From a virus, in the IMG/VR virus record IMGVR_UViG_3300009094_000026, positions 1 to 48,302 of that record: DNA of 48,302 nucleotides; one strand, 5' to 3'. Of the stretch, positions 1-8,301 are shown in pieces. Made by a program: the position numbers and the translations under genes. The first letter of the stretch is position 1; each line of letters begins with the position of its first letter. The notes under the pieces are model-generated. The model saw only the letters and a list, made by a program, of their open reading frames with translations, was not told where the DNA came from and did not search any database.

Positions 1-912
1 ATGTCGGGTCGTCCGGTTCATTTCTCGCGAATCATTCACATTGCCGACGGATTGTTGGACGATCGCATCAACGGGATCCCTCGACTCGAACGTTGTTGGA
101 ACAATCTCGACGACCTTGACAAAATCACTGGTGGTGGTGCGGAGGCCTTCTGGCGTCGTGCCGATGCGGGGTTTCAGGTCGACGTTGATCCGGAGATGGA
201 ACTCGAACCGGACGACGAGGCTCAACTCGACAACGAAATCGACGAGTACCTCCACGACCTTCGCCGGATTGTTCGCACTCGTGGTGTGAAGATGAATCCG
301 TTGACCTCGCAGGTCGCCGGAATCAAGGATCCCATCGAAGGAGTCATGTCCCAAATCTCCGCCGGGACAGGAATTCCCCAGCGCATTCTGATGGGATCCG
401 AACGAGGTCAGTTGGCGTCTACTCAAGACGACGACAATTGGACGGCACGTATCTCTGACCGTCGAAAGGATTATGCGAGTCCCGTTGTGGTTCATCCCAC
501 ACTCGATCGGTTCATCGAAATCGGTGCATTGCCGACTCCGAAACTCGACTACGAACCGAGGTGGCCGGAAATCGACGACTTGAACGATCTCCAGAAAGCA
601 GAGGTCGCGAGCAAGTGGGCGGGAATCAATAAGGATATGGCACAAGTCGTGGTTCTGCCAGACGAGATTCGAGACCGACTGCTCGGACTGCCGCCGTTGG
701 ACGACATAGCGACTCCCGAACAACTTGACAATCCGAATCTGGTCCCAGTTGCTGCACGTCGGCGAGCGACCTTCGATCGGAAGTGGGCGGTCCTCTCTTA
801 TAATAAGAAGGTCGCTTATCTTCGAAAGAAGATGCCGGAGAAATTCGCAAAGATGAAGTCGCTGATCGGAACCACCCCGAAGCGATTGCAGCGGAAAGGA
901 GTGGTGGCTTGA
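1..912 (+). CDS. Phage portal protein, DUF1073 type (5' truncated)
   Basis: C-terminal part (303 residues) of a portal protein, the dodecameric ring at the capsid vertex through which DNA enters and leaves. The family call rests on the segment SERGQLASTQD near residue 135 and the surrounding layout, which I recognise from DUF1073 portals. The usual family length is well over 400 residues, and the first residues match the middle of the family, so the ATG at base 1 is probably just where the window begins. The C-terminus is basic (KRLQRK). It overlaps the downstream protease gene through a TTGA junction, so the two are probably translationally coupled. Terminase genes would be expected to the left, outside the window. 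Confidence 0.85.
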   Translation: MSGRPVHFSRIIHIADGLLDDRINGIPRLERCWNNLDDLDKITGGGAEAFWRRADAGFQVDVDPEMELEPDDEAQLDNEIDEYLHDLRRIVRTRGVKMNPLTSQVAGIKDPIEGVMSQISAGTGIPQRILMGSERGQLASTQDDDNWTARISDRRKDYASPVVVHPTLDRFIEIGALPTPKLDYEPRWPEIDDLNDLQKAEVASKWAGINKDMAQVVVLPDEIRDRLLGLPPLDDIATPEQLDNPNLVPVAARRRATFDRKWAVLSYNKKVAYLRKKMPEKFAKMKSLIGTTPKRLQRKGVVA

Positions 913-2621
913 AGGTAAAGGTCAATCGTAGTCTCCATCTGGTCAGCGCGACGTCTGCTGCTCGGAAGGAGACTTTTCGCGGGCGTGACTATCTCGCTAT
1001 TCCGGTTGTCGCGCTTGTCGAAGGTGTCATCTGGCCTGTCAATGCGGAATCTCCGGAGTACGTGACGGCGGATGCGTACTCGATGGCTCCCGAAGGATGG
1101 AACGGACGGCCAGTGTTCCCGGGTCATCCGGTTCGAGGTGGCACCCAGGTTCTCGGGAATACTCCAGAGATCCTGGAGAAGGAACAATTCGGATACATCT
1201 TCAACGCTGGTGTCGTCGACGGCAAGCTTACGATGGAAGCTTGGCTTAACGCCGAAGATGCCGAGGCAGCTGGTGAGCATGCAGTCGAGATCTACACTCG
1301 CGCCGAAGCGGGTGAGCCCATCGAGATCTCGGTTGGTGCAATTGTTTTGATGGAGGAGGTCGAAGGAGAATACAACGGAACAGCTTACAGCGGCAAGTGG
1401 CTCGAAGTCATTCCTGACCATCTCGCGTTGTTGCCAAACGGCGACATCGGTGCTTGTAGCATTTCGATGGGATGCGGAGTGAGGACCGCGACTGTCCATC
1501 GCATGGCAGCGAAAGGTTACGAGCTCGTGAACGGAAAGGAGAAAGAGGTGCCCGAGAAGGACAAGAAGGAGAAACCAGCGAGACGGTCGCTCAAGGACCG
1601 ACTGCTGGCCTCGCTTCGAACGCTCGCGCCAGCCGGACGAAGTGACAGCGAAGTTCGATCCGAGTTGCTCGAAGCGCTCGAAGAGAAAGAACCTCGACTC
1701 GCCCTATACGGCTGGGTGGTCGACGTCTACGAAAACGAAGGTCTGGTCGTCTATTGCATGTACGACGAAGAGTACGACATGGACCTTTACGTTCGAGACT
1801 ACAAGTGGGATGGCAAGACCGCGATCATCGGCGATCTGTACGCCGAGGTCGAGGCCCACACGGTCTACGAAATCGAAGACGACGAAAACCAAGCGAACGA
1901 GGTTCTCATCACCCAGCTTCGTGCCGCTCAGAAGCTGACTCCGAAGACCGCAGCTGCGCCGTGTGGGTGCGGCAACAAAACCACCACGACCCCAACATCA
2001 GCAACCACAGGAGACACCGGAATGAAGACGAGAGACGAACGGATCACTGCGTTGATCGCCGCCAGCGCTGCCCTGGTCACGACCGGGAAGACGAAGACGG
2101 CGTACGCGGAAAGCGATCGGAAGTGGCTGACGGACGTTCCCGATGCCCACTTCGAGACGATCGAGAAGGCGTGTTCGGCTGATGCGCCACCGCCCAACGA
2201 CGGCAAACCGCATCCGAACGATGGTGGGACGAAGGAGATTCCGACCAAGCCCGCCGAACCGAAGCCGAAGGAGACCGTCGCCGAAGCCGCTCCGGAAACG
2301 CAGGAACAGTTCCTCGCGCGCAACCCGGAGATCAAGCGGATGGTCGATCGTCAGCTCGCCCAGGACAAGTCCCGTCGGACGTACCTGGTCGGCAAGCTGA
2401 AAACGGCGCAGACGGAGTACGACGAAGCGGCGCTCACCGGGATGCCGCTCGATGAACTCGAGCGTCTGGGTCGGTTGCTCAAGGCGACGGGACCGGAACC
2501 GGTGTCGGACTACTCCGGTATCGCGACCCCGCACGAAGTGGCCGCGTCGGACAGCGCGCCGAAGGCTCCGGACTTCAATGCGGCGGTCCGGGCAGCGACG
2601 GGCAAGACCAAAGCCTCGTAG
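909..2621 (+). CDS. Prohead protease (DUF2213) fused to a scaffold-like region
   Basis: A 570-residue protein. Residues 15-200 resemble the DUF2213 prohead protease family, with the hallmark VIPDHLALLPNG near residue 170. After residue about 200 the protein is charged and low in complexity. It has a middle domain at about 260-340 and a C-terminal helical region at about 460-530 that looks like an internal scaffold. The protease would cleave scaffold and capsid proteins during head maturation. The start is TTG at 909, overlapping the portal stop (TTGA) and preceded by GGAAAGGAG. No in-frame ATG lies near it. The gene sits between portal and capsid genes, as expected. A second start with its own ribosome site lies inside it at 2022. 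I did not identify the catalytic residues. Confidence 0.8.
   Translation: MKVKVNRSLHLVSATSAARKETFRGRDYLAIPVVALVEGVIWPVNAESPEYVTADAYSMAPEGWNGRPVFPGHPVRGGTQVLGNTPEILEKEQFGYIFNAGVVDGKLTMEAWLNAEDAEAAGEHAVEIYTRAEAGEPIEISVGAIVLMEEVEGEYNGTAYSGKWLEVIPDHLALLPNGDIGACSISMGCGVRTATVHRMAAKGYELVNGKEKEVPEKDKKEKPARRSLKDRLLASLRTLAPAGRSDSEVRSELLEALEEKEPRLALYGWVVDVYENEGLVVYCMYDEEYDMDLYVRDYKWDGKTAIIGDLYAEVEAHTVYEIEDDENQANEVLITQLRAAQKLTPKTAAAPCGCGNKTTTTPTSATTGDTGMKTRDERITALIAASAALVTTGKTKTAYAESDRKWLTDVPDAHFETIEKACSADAPPPNDGKPHPNDGGTKEIPTKPAEPKPKETVAEAAPETQEQFLARNPEIKRMVDRQLAQDKSRRTYLVGKLKTAQTEYDEAALTGMPLDELERLGRLLKATGPEPVSDYSGIATPHEVAASDSAPKAPDFNAAVRAATGKTKAS
2022..2621 (+). CDS. Candidate nested scaffold protein (internal start in the protease gene)
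   Basis: An in-frame ATG at 2022 is preceded by CAGGAG at 2008-2013, eight bases upstream, a site as good as those of the real genes around it. Translation from it gives 199 residues. It drops the protease domain and keeps the helical, charged C-terminal region ending in NAAVRAATGKTKAS. This is the arrangement known from lambda C/Nu3, where the scaffold is made from an internal start in the protease gene. The upstream 30 residues are rich in Thr, Pro and Gly, like a linker. The start site is visible in the sequence; independent expression is inferred. Confidence 0.5.
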   Translation: MKTRDERITALIAASAALVTTGKTKTAYAESDRKWLTDVPDAHFETIEKACSADAPPPNDGKPHPNDGGTKEIPTKPAEPKPKETVAEAAPETQEQFLARNPEIKRMVDRQLAQDKSRRTYLVGKLKTAQTEYDEAALTGMPLDELERLGRLLKATGPEPVSDYSGIATPHEVAASDSAPKAPDFNAAVRAATGKTKAS

Positions 2622-2686
2622 GCGGGGTTCGTTCGTTCGGGTTCTGAAGTTTCACTCGGTTTCGATTCACAAGGAGAGATTCAGAC

Positions 2687-3151
2687 ATGGCAAACGTTCC
2701 TCGTGCAGGACGGCGGCAGATCCTTCTCAAGGGTCGGCCCAATCAGAGCGAAGAGGGAATCGCCGGAGCCGTGATCCAGCCAGGTATGCTGGTTGACGGC
2801 GTCACGACGATCCTCCCTCACGCATCGGCGGGTGGCGTCGCACCGAAGTGCTTCGCTGCCGAACGCGACGAGATGGGTGCGGGCGTCGACGACTCGTACC
2901 AGTACGGTTACGCGCCCAGCGCGAACTACGCGATCGGTGATTCGGTCAAGGTGCTCGCATGCGCACCTGGCGATCGTGTGTGCGTTCTCATTCCGTCGGG
3001 TCAGAACATCACGTCGAACGATCGACTCGAATCGAACGGCGACGGTATGATGCGCAAGTTCGCGGCCGGAACGATCCTCGCGCGTTCGCTCGAGACGTAC
3101 GATGCGCGCAACGTCGTCGGCCCGATCTTGATCAAAGCGGAGGTGATGTAG
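2687..3151 (+). CDS. Head decoration / capsid-stabilising protein candidate
   Basis: A 154-residue protein between the protease and the major capsid protein, where decoration proteins normally lie. Sequence content is beta-rich with repeated Gly and Val, no cysteine ladder, and a central YQYGYAPSANY segment. The start is supported by CAAGGAGA at 2670-2677. The upstream leader closely resembles that of the capsid gene downstream, which suggests matched high expression. It may sit on the outside of the capsid lattice. The assignment relies mainly on position and general character; no catalytic motif is present. Confidence 0.6.
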   Translation: MANVPRAGRRQILLKGRPNQSEEGIAGAVIQPGMLVDGVTTILPHASAGGVAPKCFAAERDEMGAGVDDSYQYGYAPSANYAIGDSVKVLACAPGDRVCVLIPSGQNITSNDRLESNGDGMMRKFAAGTILARSLETYDARNVVGPILIKAEVM

Positions 3152-3213
3152 CACCTCGTTCGGTTCAGCATTCACTTTCGGTTTGAGTTTCGTTTCCAAG
3201 GAGAAGCAGAGAC

Positions 3214-4245
3214 ATGAGAAAGCATCGCAATGAAGCGTCCATCTCGAGTGGTCGCGCCCTCATGCGAGGGAGCTCGGGAAAATGGGCGGGTGAGCGGCTT
3301 GCAGAAGCGGCACGACTCGGTCTGCCTCTGACCGCGCAAGTCCTCCGAACCAACAACACCCTGCGAAGGGACGAGTGGATCGAGTTCGACACCGCCGTTC
3401 TCGAGGAGTCGGTCATTCAGCTGAACGGCATCGCGGATCTCATCAACGGAAATCTGACTCGCCCAGTTCCGAACTCGCTCGGCAAGACGCTCTTCAGCTA
3501 CGAGCGAGAGACGGACATGGACGATGCGCAGATTTCCATGGATCCGGTCAGTCGGACCGACTACGATCGCGGGGACTTCGATCTGGCGAGCGTTCCCTTG
3601 CCGATCATCCACAAGGATTGGTTCCTGAACCTCCGTCGTCTCGCGTCCTCGCGCAGCGGCGGCGAACCGCTCGACACCACGACGGCGCGGCTGGCTGGTC
3701 GCAAGGTCACGGAGAAGTCTGAACAAGTTCTCTTCCAGGGTGCGGGCAAGTCGTTCGGTGGGTTTCCCATCTACGGCTACACTACGCACCCCAACCGGAC
3801 GACCGTATCGTACGGTACCAACGGCAACTGGCTGAACACCAACACGGCGAAGACGGGCGAGAACATCCTCGCCGACGTTCTCACGATGTTGCTGGCAGCT
3901 CAGAACGCCCGCCACTACGGACCGTATTGGTTGTACGTCTCGAGGGATTCGGCAGTCAAGCTGTCCGGTGACTTCAAGACCAACACCCAGGGAACGATTC
4001 GTCAGCGGCTCCTCGAAGTCGAAGGCATCGACGCCGTCAAGTCCTCGGACAAGATGCCGGCGGCAACAGTGCTCCTCGTTCAGCACACGTCGGACGTCGT
4101 CCAGCTTCTCCAGGGCGAGACGTTGCAGAACGTTCAGTGGGACGTCGAAGGTGGTTTCCACATCAACTTCAAGACGTTCCAGATTCAGGTACCGCTGATC
4201 AAGGCGGACATCGCGGGTCGGTCAGGTATCGTTCACATGTCGTAG
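3214..4245 (+). CDS. Major capsid protein (HK97 fold, encapsulin-like branch)
   Basis: A 343-residue protein that would form the icosahedral shell. Sequence order resembles the encapsulin-related capsid proteins: DEWIEFDTAV near residue 52, the stretch LPIIHKDWFLNLRRL near 129-143, a middle region with KVTEKSEQVLFQG, and a C-terminal domain ending in GRSGIVHMS. Its location after protease and decoration genes supports this. The start has CAAGGAGA at 3197-3204. A short hairpin follows the gene. The protein begins with about 40 basic residues, which could be an N-terminal arm removed or ordered during maturation; cleavage is not visible from sequence alone. Confidence 0.85.
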   Translation: MRKHRNEASISSGRALMRGSSGKWAGERLAEAARLGLPLTAQVLRTNNTLRRDEWIEFDTAVLEESVIQLNGIADLINGNLTRPVPNSLGKTLFSYERETDMDDAQISMDPVSRTDYDRGDFDLASVPLPIIHKDWFLNLRRLASSRSGGEPLDTTTARLAGRKVTEKSEQVLFQGAGKSFGGFPIYGYTTHPNRTTVSYGTNGNWLNTNTAKTGENILADVLTMLLAAQNARHYGPYWLYVSRDSAVKLSGDFKTNTQGTIRQRLLEVEGIDAVKSSDKMPAATVLLVQHTSDVVQLLQGETLQNVQWDVEGGFHINFKTFQIQVPLIKADIAGRSGIVHMS

Positions 4246-4260
4246 TCCCCAAACCCGGTA

Positions 4261-4278
4261 GGGTGACCACCATCACCC
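4261..4278 (+). terminator. Short hairpin after the capsid gene
   Basis: GGGTGA (4261-4266) pairs with TCACCC (4273-4278) around a six-base loop, just after the capsid stop. There is no run of T behind it, so it is at best a weak attenuator or an mRNA 3' stabiliser that sets capsid transcript levels above those of downstream genes. Confidence 0.35.
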
Positions 4279-4297
4279 CACCATTCGAAAGGCAGTT

Positions 4298-4696
4298 ATG
4301 GAAGCCACCACTTCTACGAAACCGTACCGTCTCAAGCACGGCATGAACCACTTCAACGCCGACACCGGTCGGATGGTCAAAGCTGGTGAGGTCGTCGAGC
4401 TTACACCGAACCAGGCGCGAGCGTTCCGGGACAAGTTCGTTGCTGCGGATCAACCGCTTCCTCCGCCACCGGACGAGGAGGAGAACCTCGACAACAACGA
4501 GGACGAGGAAGAAGAAGGATCTGATGAGGGTGAAGAGGACGACGAAGAAGAGGACGATGGAGACGACGACGATACGAATCTTCAAGGCAACGACAACGAA
4601 ACCATCGAGCAGATCCGTGAGCGTCGCGCGCGCGAGAAGCAAGAACGTCTCGAAGAGAAACGACGCAAACGAGAACTGAAGAAAAAGAAGAAGTAG
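4298..4696 (+). CDS. Small head-region protein with long acidic tail
   Basis: A 132-residue protein of unknown function. Residues 1-45 form a compact region (KHGMNHFNADTGRMVKAGE followed by an LTPNQARAFRDKF helix) of a type often found in small proteins of head-gene clusters. Residues 55-95 are almost all Asp and Glu. The last 30 residues are strongly basic and helical. The mixed acidic-then-basic tail suggests a charged linker or an assembly chaperone for the capsid or connector. Start ATG at 4298; the ribosome site is GAAAGG about eight bases upstream. The acidic tail resembles those of three unrelated proteins in this window. Confidence 0.6.
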   Translation: MEATTSTKPYRLKHGMNHFNADTGRMVKAGEVVELTPNQARAFRDKFVAADQPLPPPPDEEENLDNNEDEEEEGSDEGEEDDEEEDDGDDDDTNLQGNDNETIEQIRERRAREKQERLEEKRRKRELKKKKK

Positions 4697-4711
4697 ACAC
4701 GGAGGAGTCGG

Positions 4712-5332
4712 ATGCCTGTTACGATCGTCGAAACACCGGGGGCTGTGAATGCGAACAGCTACGAGTCCCTGAATGAGTTCAAGGCGTACCTTGGACTCCG
4801 ACTCCACGTTCCTGCTTCTGTGTCGGCGTTGTTGACTTCGGACCCAGACGAGATTCTTCCGAAGTCGCTGATCATGGCCACGAGAGGCCTCGATCAGATC
4901 TTCACCAGATTCAGAAAGCTCAACATCGTCGAAGGGAAGAACGGTATCATCAAGTTCTACGTCACTCGGCCATATTGGACTGGTTCGGTTGCGTCTGCTA
5001 CACAGGCGTTGGCGTGGCCTCGAATCGGAATGTTCGATCGGAACGGGAACGCGATTGCCAGTACCGTCATCCCGCAAGAACTCAAGAACGCCGAATCGGA
5101 AATGGCGATCCTGGCGATCACAACGGATCTCACGGCCGACAACCAAGTCGTCGCCCAAGGTATCACGTCAATCAAAGCGGGACCGGTTGCGCTTACCTTC
5201 AAAGACTTTATTCAGAAGCAACTGATTCCGGATGCGGTCTCGTTGGCGTTGGTTCCGAGTTGGATCACCGACGAACTCGTTGAACAGATCCCGCAGGCGC
5301 AGTTCAGTACTCTCGGATCTCGGAGCTTCTGA
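4712..5332 (+). CDS. Head-tail connector protein, DnaT-like/gp6-type
   Basis: A 206-residue adaptor expected to sit under the portal. The block QALAWPRIGMFDRNG followed by IPQELKNAESEMAILA (about residues 94-130) is typical of the family often labelled putative DnaT-like ssDNA-binding in phage head clusters. That label is a naming artefact: gene position shows a head-completion role. The N-terminal NSYESLNEFKAYLGLR pattern also fits. Ribosome site GGAGGAG is immediately upstream. The stop is followed one base later by the next ATG, so the two connector genes are probably co-translated. Confidence 0.75.
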   Translation: MPVTIVETPGAVNANSYESLNEFKAYLGLRLHVPASVSALLTSDPDEILPKSLIMATRGLDQIFTRFRKLNIVEGKNGIIKFYVTRPYWTGSVASATQALAWPRIGMFDRNGNAIASTVIPQELKNAESEMAILAITTDLTADNQVVAQGITSIKAGPVALTFKDFIQKQLIPDAVSLALVPSWITDELVEQIPQAQFSTLGSRSF

Positions 5333-5333
5333 T

Positions 5334-5738
5334 ATGGGTTTCGGTAGCATCATTCGGAACACGGCGCTCCCACTCACCAAGAGCTTGATTGGTGGGGACG
5401 ACGGTTTCATGGACAACGTCACGATTGCGGCGTGGCAGGGAGACAGCGACGACGCGGGTAATGCTTCTTATGGTTCGCCGATGCCCTTTCAAGCGATTGT
5501 GGTTCGAAAGCAACAGCTCATTAAGAAGGCCGATGGCCAAGAGGCCATGTCTCAGACCTACTTGGCATTTCTTGAAGAACTACCTAGTCATGGTGGTGCT
5601 AACGGTCGTCGGGAACCGCTTGATGAGCGTGACATTATTACTCTATCGGACGGGACTACTGGGCCCATCTTGAACATTGAAGGACTGATGGACGAGACCA
5701 CGGCCGCACCGTTCCTGCTCGAGGTCTATCTTGGTTAA
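5334..5738 (+). CDS. Head-closure / stopper-like protein candidate
   Basis: A 134-residue protein starting at ATG 5334, one base after the preceding stop. A longer in-frame reading exists upstream but runs through the preceding gene. The C-terminal half (DERDIITLSDGTTGPILNIEGLMD) is a beta-rich pattern common in small head-closure proteins. Position after the gp6-type connector fits a stopper. It is the last head gene before the glycosyltransferase island, and its tail overlaps the first glycosyltransferase by eight bases. Function is inferred from position. Confidence 0.6.
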   Translation: MGFGSIIRNTALPLTKSLIGGDDGFMDNVTIAAWQGDSDDAGNASYGSPMPFQAIVVRKQQLIKKADGQEAMSQTYLAFLEELPSHGGANGRREPLDERDIITLSDGTTGPILNIEGLMDETTAAPFLLEVYLG

Positions 5739-6378
5739 TCTCTGCGTGACGGTGCGAAACCGTTACGACATGATTCGGGCCATGTTGCTGTCCGCATTCG
5801 AAGGGACGGTGAAACCAGACCACGTCTACATTATCGACAACGGCAAGTGCCCGGGACTTCTCATCCCAGAGCTCGAAGGAATTCCAAGTTGGACGATGGT
5901 TGACATTAGCGCGGACCCGGAACCGGGACAGTCATGTTGGTCGCTCGCGCGATCGCTCAACTGGTTCATGACTCAAGTCCCTGAAGAACGGGTGATCGCA
6001 CACGATGATTTGACCTTTGCACCGCATAGTATTGAGAAATTCATCTCCACTCCTGGCGCGTTTCTTCTGGACACGGCGCTTGGAGTGCTAACGTATCGAG
6101 ACGAGTGTATCCGAGCGGTTGGTCTGAACGACGAGACGATCTCTCCGGGTTTCTATCGATACGAAGATTGCGATTACCAACATCGATTGGCGCTGGCTGG
6201 AATTCGTTGTACGTTGGTTGAGTGCGGCATTCGTCATACTCCCAATGGAACAATGCGAAAGTATACCGACGAGGAAATGCAAGACTACCTGCATCGACAG
6301 CATCAGGCCGCGGTCAACTATCACAACAAGTGGGGCAAGGGACCGGAACGCGATCCAGAAACTGGACAGTGGTGGTAA
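5731..6378 (+). CDS. GT2-like glycosyltransferase
   Basis: A 215-residue GT-A fold sugar transferase. Features: an N-terminal beta strand followed by TVRNRYDM and an acceptor helix, HDDLTF near residue 91 as the nucleotide-sugar/metal site, and YRYEDCDYQHRL near 142-153 containing the ED pair expected for the catalytic base. The start is TTG at 5731, with GAGGT six bases upstream. A GTG at 5746 is possible but would remove part of the first strand. No membrane segment, so it is cytoplasmic. It opens the glycosyltransferase island lying between head and tail genes and could decorate capsid or tail proteins, or host glycans. Acceptor unknown. Confidence 0.75.
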   Translation: MVNLCVTVRNRYDMIRAMLLSAFEGTVKPDHVYIIDNGKCPGLLIPELEGIPSWTMVDISADPEPGQSCWSLARSLNWFMTQVPEERVIAHDDLTFAPHSIEKFISTPGAFLLDTALGVLTYRDECIRAVGLNDETISPGFYRYEDCDYQHRLALAGIRCTLVECGIRHTPNGTMRKYTDEEMQDYLHRQHQAAVNYHNKWGKGPERDPETGQWW

Positions 6379-7070
6379 TGAAGATCGCGCTTGGGTCGAT
6401 GTTTCGAGATTCTACGGGGTACCTTGATCGGTACTTCGGACAAGTGGGACAGTTGCGTTCTGTACTTGAGTCCCATGGACATTCATTGAAGTTATTCCTC
6501 GCCGAAGGAGATAGCGAAGATCGGACGTGGGATCGACTTCAAGTCTATCTTTCAGATGGAGGATGGGATCATGCGCTACTAAAACGTGAGCATGGCAGTA
6601 AACATCCATGGCATTGGTCTGACGTACCTGAGCGTTGGAAAGCGATCTCATGGGTGTGTAATGGAATCATTGAATGCGTTCAGGGGGACCACGCAGTAGA
6701 CGCATTCATCTACGTCGAATCAGATCTCGGATGGGATAGCCAGACCATGATCAAGTTGTTGTCTCATCTGGCGGACGTGCCGTCGGTTGCTCCGATGGCG
6801 TTCGCTGGAGACAACTTCTATGATCTCTGGGGTCACATTGGTATGGATGGGAAACACTTCGGTCCGTTTCCTCCATATCATCCGTCTCTCGTCCCAGGAC
6901 AGTTAACCGAGATCTATTCGGCGGGTTCGTGCATCCTCATGAGAGGAGACGTAGTGAGATCCGGTGTTCGTTGGGATTCGATCGACCACTGCAGAGGGTT
7001 GGGTCGGTCCATTCGAGAAGCCGGCTATTCCCTTTGGATTGATCCTGACTCACGGGTGGTGCACTATTGA
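6378..7070 (+). CDS. Putative GT-A glycosyltransferase-like protein
   Basis: A 230-residue protein starting at ATG 6378, overlapping the previous stop by one base. It begins with a beta strand (MKIALGSMFRDS), then a helix and a second strand ending in KLFLAEGDSEDRTW. It contains FIYVESDLGWD (about 110-120), which looks like a DxD-type metal/sugar-nucleotide site, and a conserved-looking GSCILMRGDVV followed by an RxxGYSLWIDPDSRVVHY ending, as in many small GT-A enzymes. The family cannot be named more precisely. The neighbours are other glycosyltransferases, which supports the call. Confidence 0.6.
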   Translation: MKIALGSMFRDSTGYLDRYFGQVGQLRSVLESHGHSLKLFLAEGDSEDRTWDRLQVYLSDGGWDHALLKREHGSKHPWHWSDVPERWKAISWVCNGIIECVQGDHAVDAFIYVESDLGWDSQTMIKLLSHLADVPSVAPMAFAGDNFYDLWGHIGMDGKHFGPFPPYHPSLVPGQLTEIYSAGSCILMRGDVVRSGVRWDSIDHCRGLGRSIREAGYSLWIDPDSRVVHY

Positions 7071-7384
7071 CTTCGGTTGTCGCGACCAAATGCGCTTCGC
7101 TCGACGAACTGTTCGAGGCCGAGAAGCCTGGATCGTTCTGCATCAAGGAAGGAGAGAAGTGGTTTTACTGTGAGTGCCCATGTGGATGCGGACATCATAT
7201 GAATCTGCCGATTCACAGGGCCGAAGAAACCGATGGAAGAACTCCGTCGTGGATTTGGAACGGCGATCGTGACAAGCCAACGCTCCAACCGAGTATCCGA
7301 GATGTAGGGAGTTGTTTCTATCACGGTCACATTACCGAAGGAGTGTGGACATTCGAAGGAGACAGCGGCGTTAACCCAAATTAG
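7067..7384 (+). CDS. DUF6527 family protein
   Basis: A 105-residue protein with a cysteine-rich centre: CECPCGCGHHMNLPI, then WIWNGDRDKPTLQPSI and CFYHGHITEGVW. This matches the small phage family I know as DUF6527, whose Cys/His pattern suggests metal binding, most likely zinc. The start is TTG at 7067, forming TTGA with the previous stop. It lies inside the glycosyltransferase island without being an enzyme of that class itself. Function is unknown. Confidence 0.7.
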   Translation: MTSVVATKCASLDELFEAEKPGSFCIKEGEKWFYCECPCGCGHHMNLPIHRAEETDGRTPSWIWNGDRDKPTLQPSIRDVGSCFYHGHITEGVWTFEGDSGVNPN

Positions 7385-7398
7385 GAGATCTCACCACC

Positions 7399-8301
7399 AT
7401 GAGAGCGTACATCGAGTTGCCACCCAACATGTCCAAGGCGATGGACAGAGTTGTTCGAGCGTTGAAAGTGCACGCACCTCGCCACGTGCAATTCGTGAAG
7501 AAAGAAGAAGACGCCGAGTTCGTGTTGATCCACGTGATCGGCTACCCAGAGACTGTGGAGACCGTTAAGCGTTGCGTTGATCGTGGCCAGAAATACGGTA
7601 TCGTCCAATACTGTATGCGTTCGACACAACGTCCAAACACACGTGATTGGATTGGCATGTGGCAGCACGCCGAAATCGTCTGGTCGTATTACGACCTTAA
7701 GGCATTGCTTGAACACGACCATCCGTCGATGTCATCAGGAGTTCTCGACGATGGATGGGCGATTAAATTCTACATGTCGCCGCTCGGAGTAGATCCGATC
7801 TTCCTGAACACGGAACCGATCTACACGAAGATGCACACCATGTTGACTTCCGGCTTCGTGGCCGAGTCCGAGGGTGTTGCCGAAGTCTCTGCGGCGGTCA
7901 AGCAAATTGGTGGTCGCCACTTCCACCTTGGACCAAAAGATGCAGCACCCAATGCAGACCTTTGGGGAATGGGGATCTCCGATCCTCAACTCGCCGATGT
8001 CTACGCTAGATGCTGCTGGGTTGCGGGGCTCAGACGTTGTGAAGGTTTCGAGATGCCCGCAGCCGAAGGGCTTGTGTGTGGCGCGCGACCCATAATGTTT
8101 GACGCCCCGCACTACCGTCGCTGGTTCGAGCCGTGGGCGCAGTTTGTTCCCGAAGGAACCTTTGACGAAGTGGTCGCCGCGATCGTTGACATTTTCGAAG
8201 GCGGATTCAAAGTTCCGACCGACGACGAACGGAAAGCTGCTGTCGAACGATTCGATTGGAAGCGGATTATTCCACCGTTTTGGGAAGGAGTTGCCGCATG
8301 A
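7399..8301 (+). CDS. GT-B (GT4-like) glycosyltransferase
   Basis: A 300-residue protein whose C-terminal half carries the nucleotide-sugar site of GT4-type retaining enzymes: CEGFEMPAAEGLVCGARPI near residues 214-232, with the two glutamates about eight residues apart. The N-terminal half is shorter than in typical GT4 enzymes (usually about 370-400 residues in total), so the acceptor domain is reduced. The ribosome site is TAGGAG upstream of ATG 7399. It overlaps the next glycosyltransferase gene by four bases. Probably adds hexose to a virion or host acceptor; the substrate cannot be predicted. Confidence 0.75.
   Translation: MRAYIELPPNMSKAMDRVVRALKVHAPRHVQFVKKEEDAEFVLIHVIGYPETVETVKRCVDRGQKYGIVQYCMRSTQRPNTRDWIGMWQHAEIVWSYYDLKALLEHDHPSMSSGVLDDGWAIKFYMSPLGVDPIFLNTEPIYTKMHTMLTSGFVAESEGVAEVSAAVKQIGGRHFHLGPKDAAPNADLWGMGISDPQLADVYARCCWVAGLRRCEGFEMPAAEGLVCGARPIMFDAPHYRRWFEPWAQFVPEGTFDEVVAAIVDIFEGGFKVPTDDERKAAVERFDWKRIIPPFWEGVAA

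Noticed and set aside
2622-2650. GTTC tandem repeat after the protease gene
   Set aside because: Only about three imperfect units; too short to claim a functional repeat.
4199-5158. 319-residue - strand frame opposite the connector genes
   Set aside because: Antisense to an acidic-tail gene and connector; low-complexity Phe/Leu/Val runs mirror GAG/GAC repeats.
4712-5332. DnaT-like ssDNA-binding/replication role
   Set aside because: The family label is historical; the gene is in the head cluster and fits a connector.
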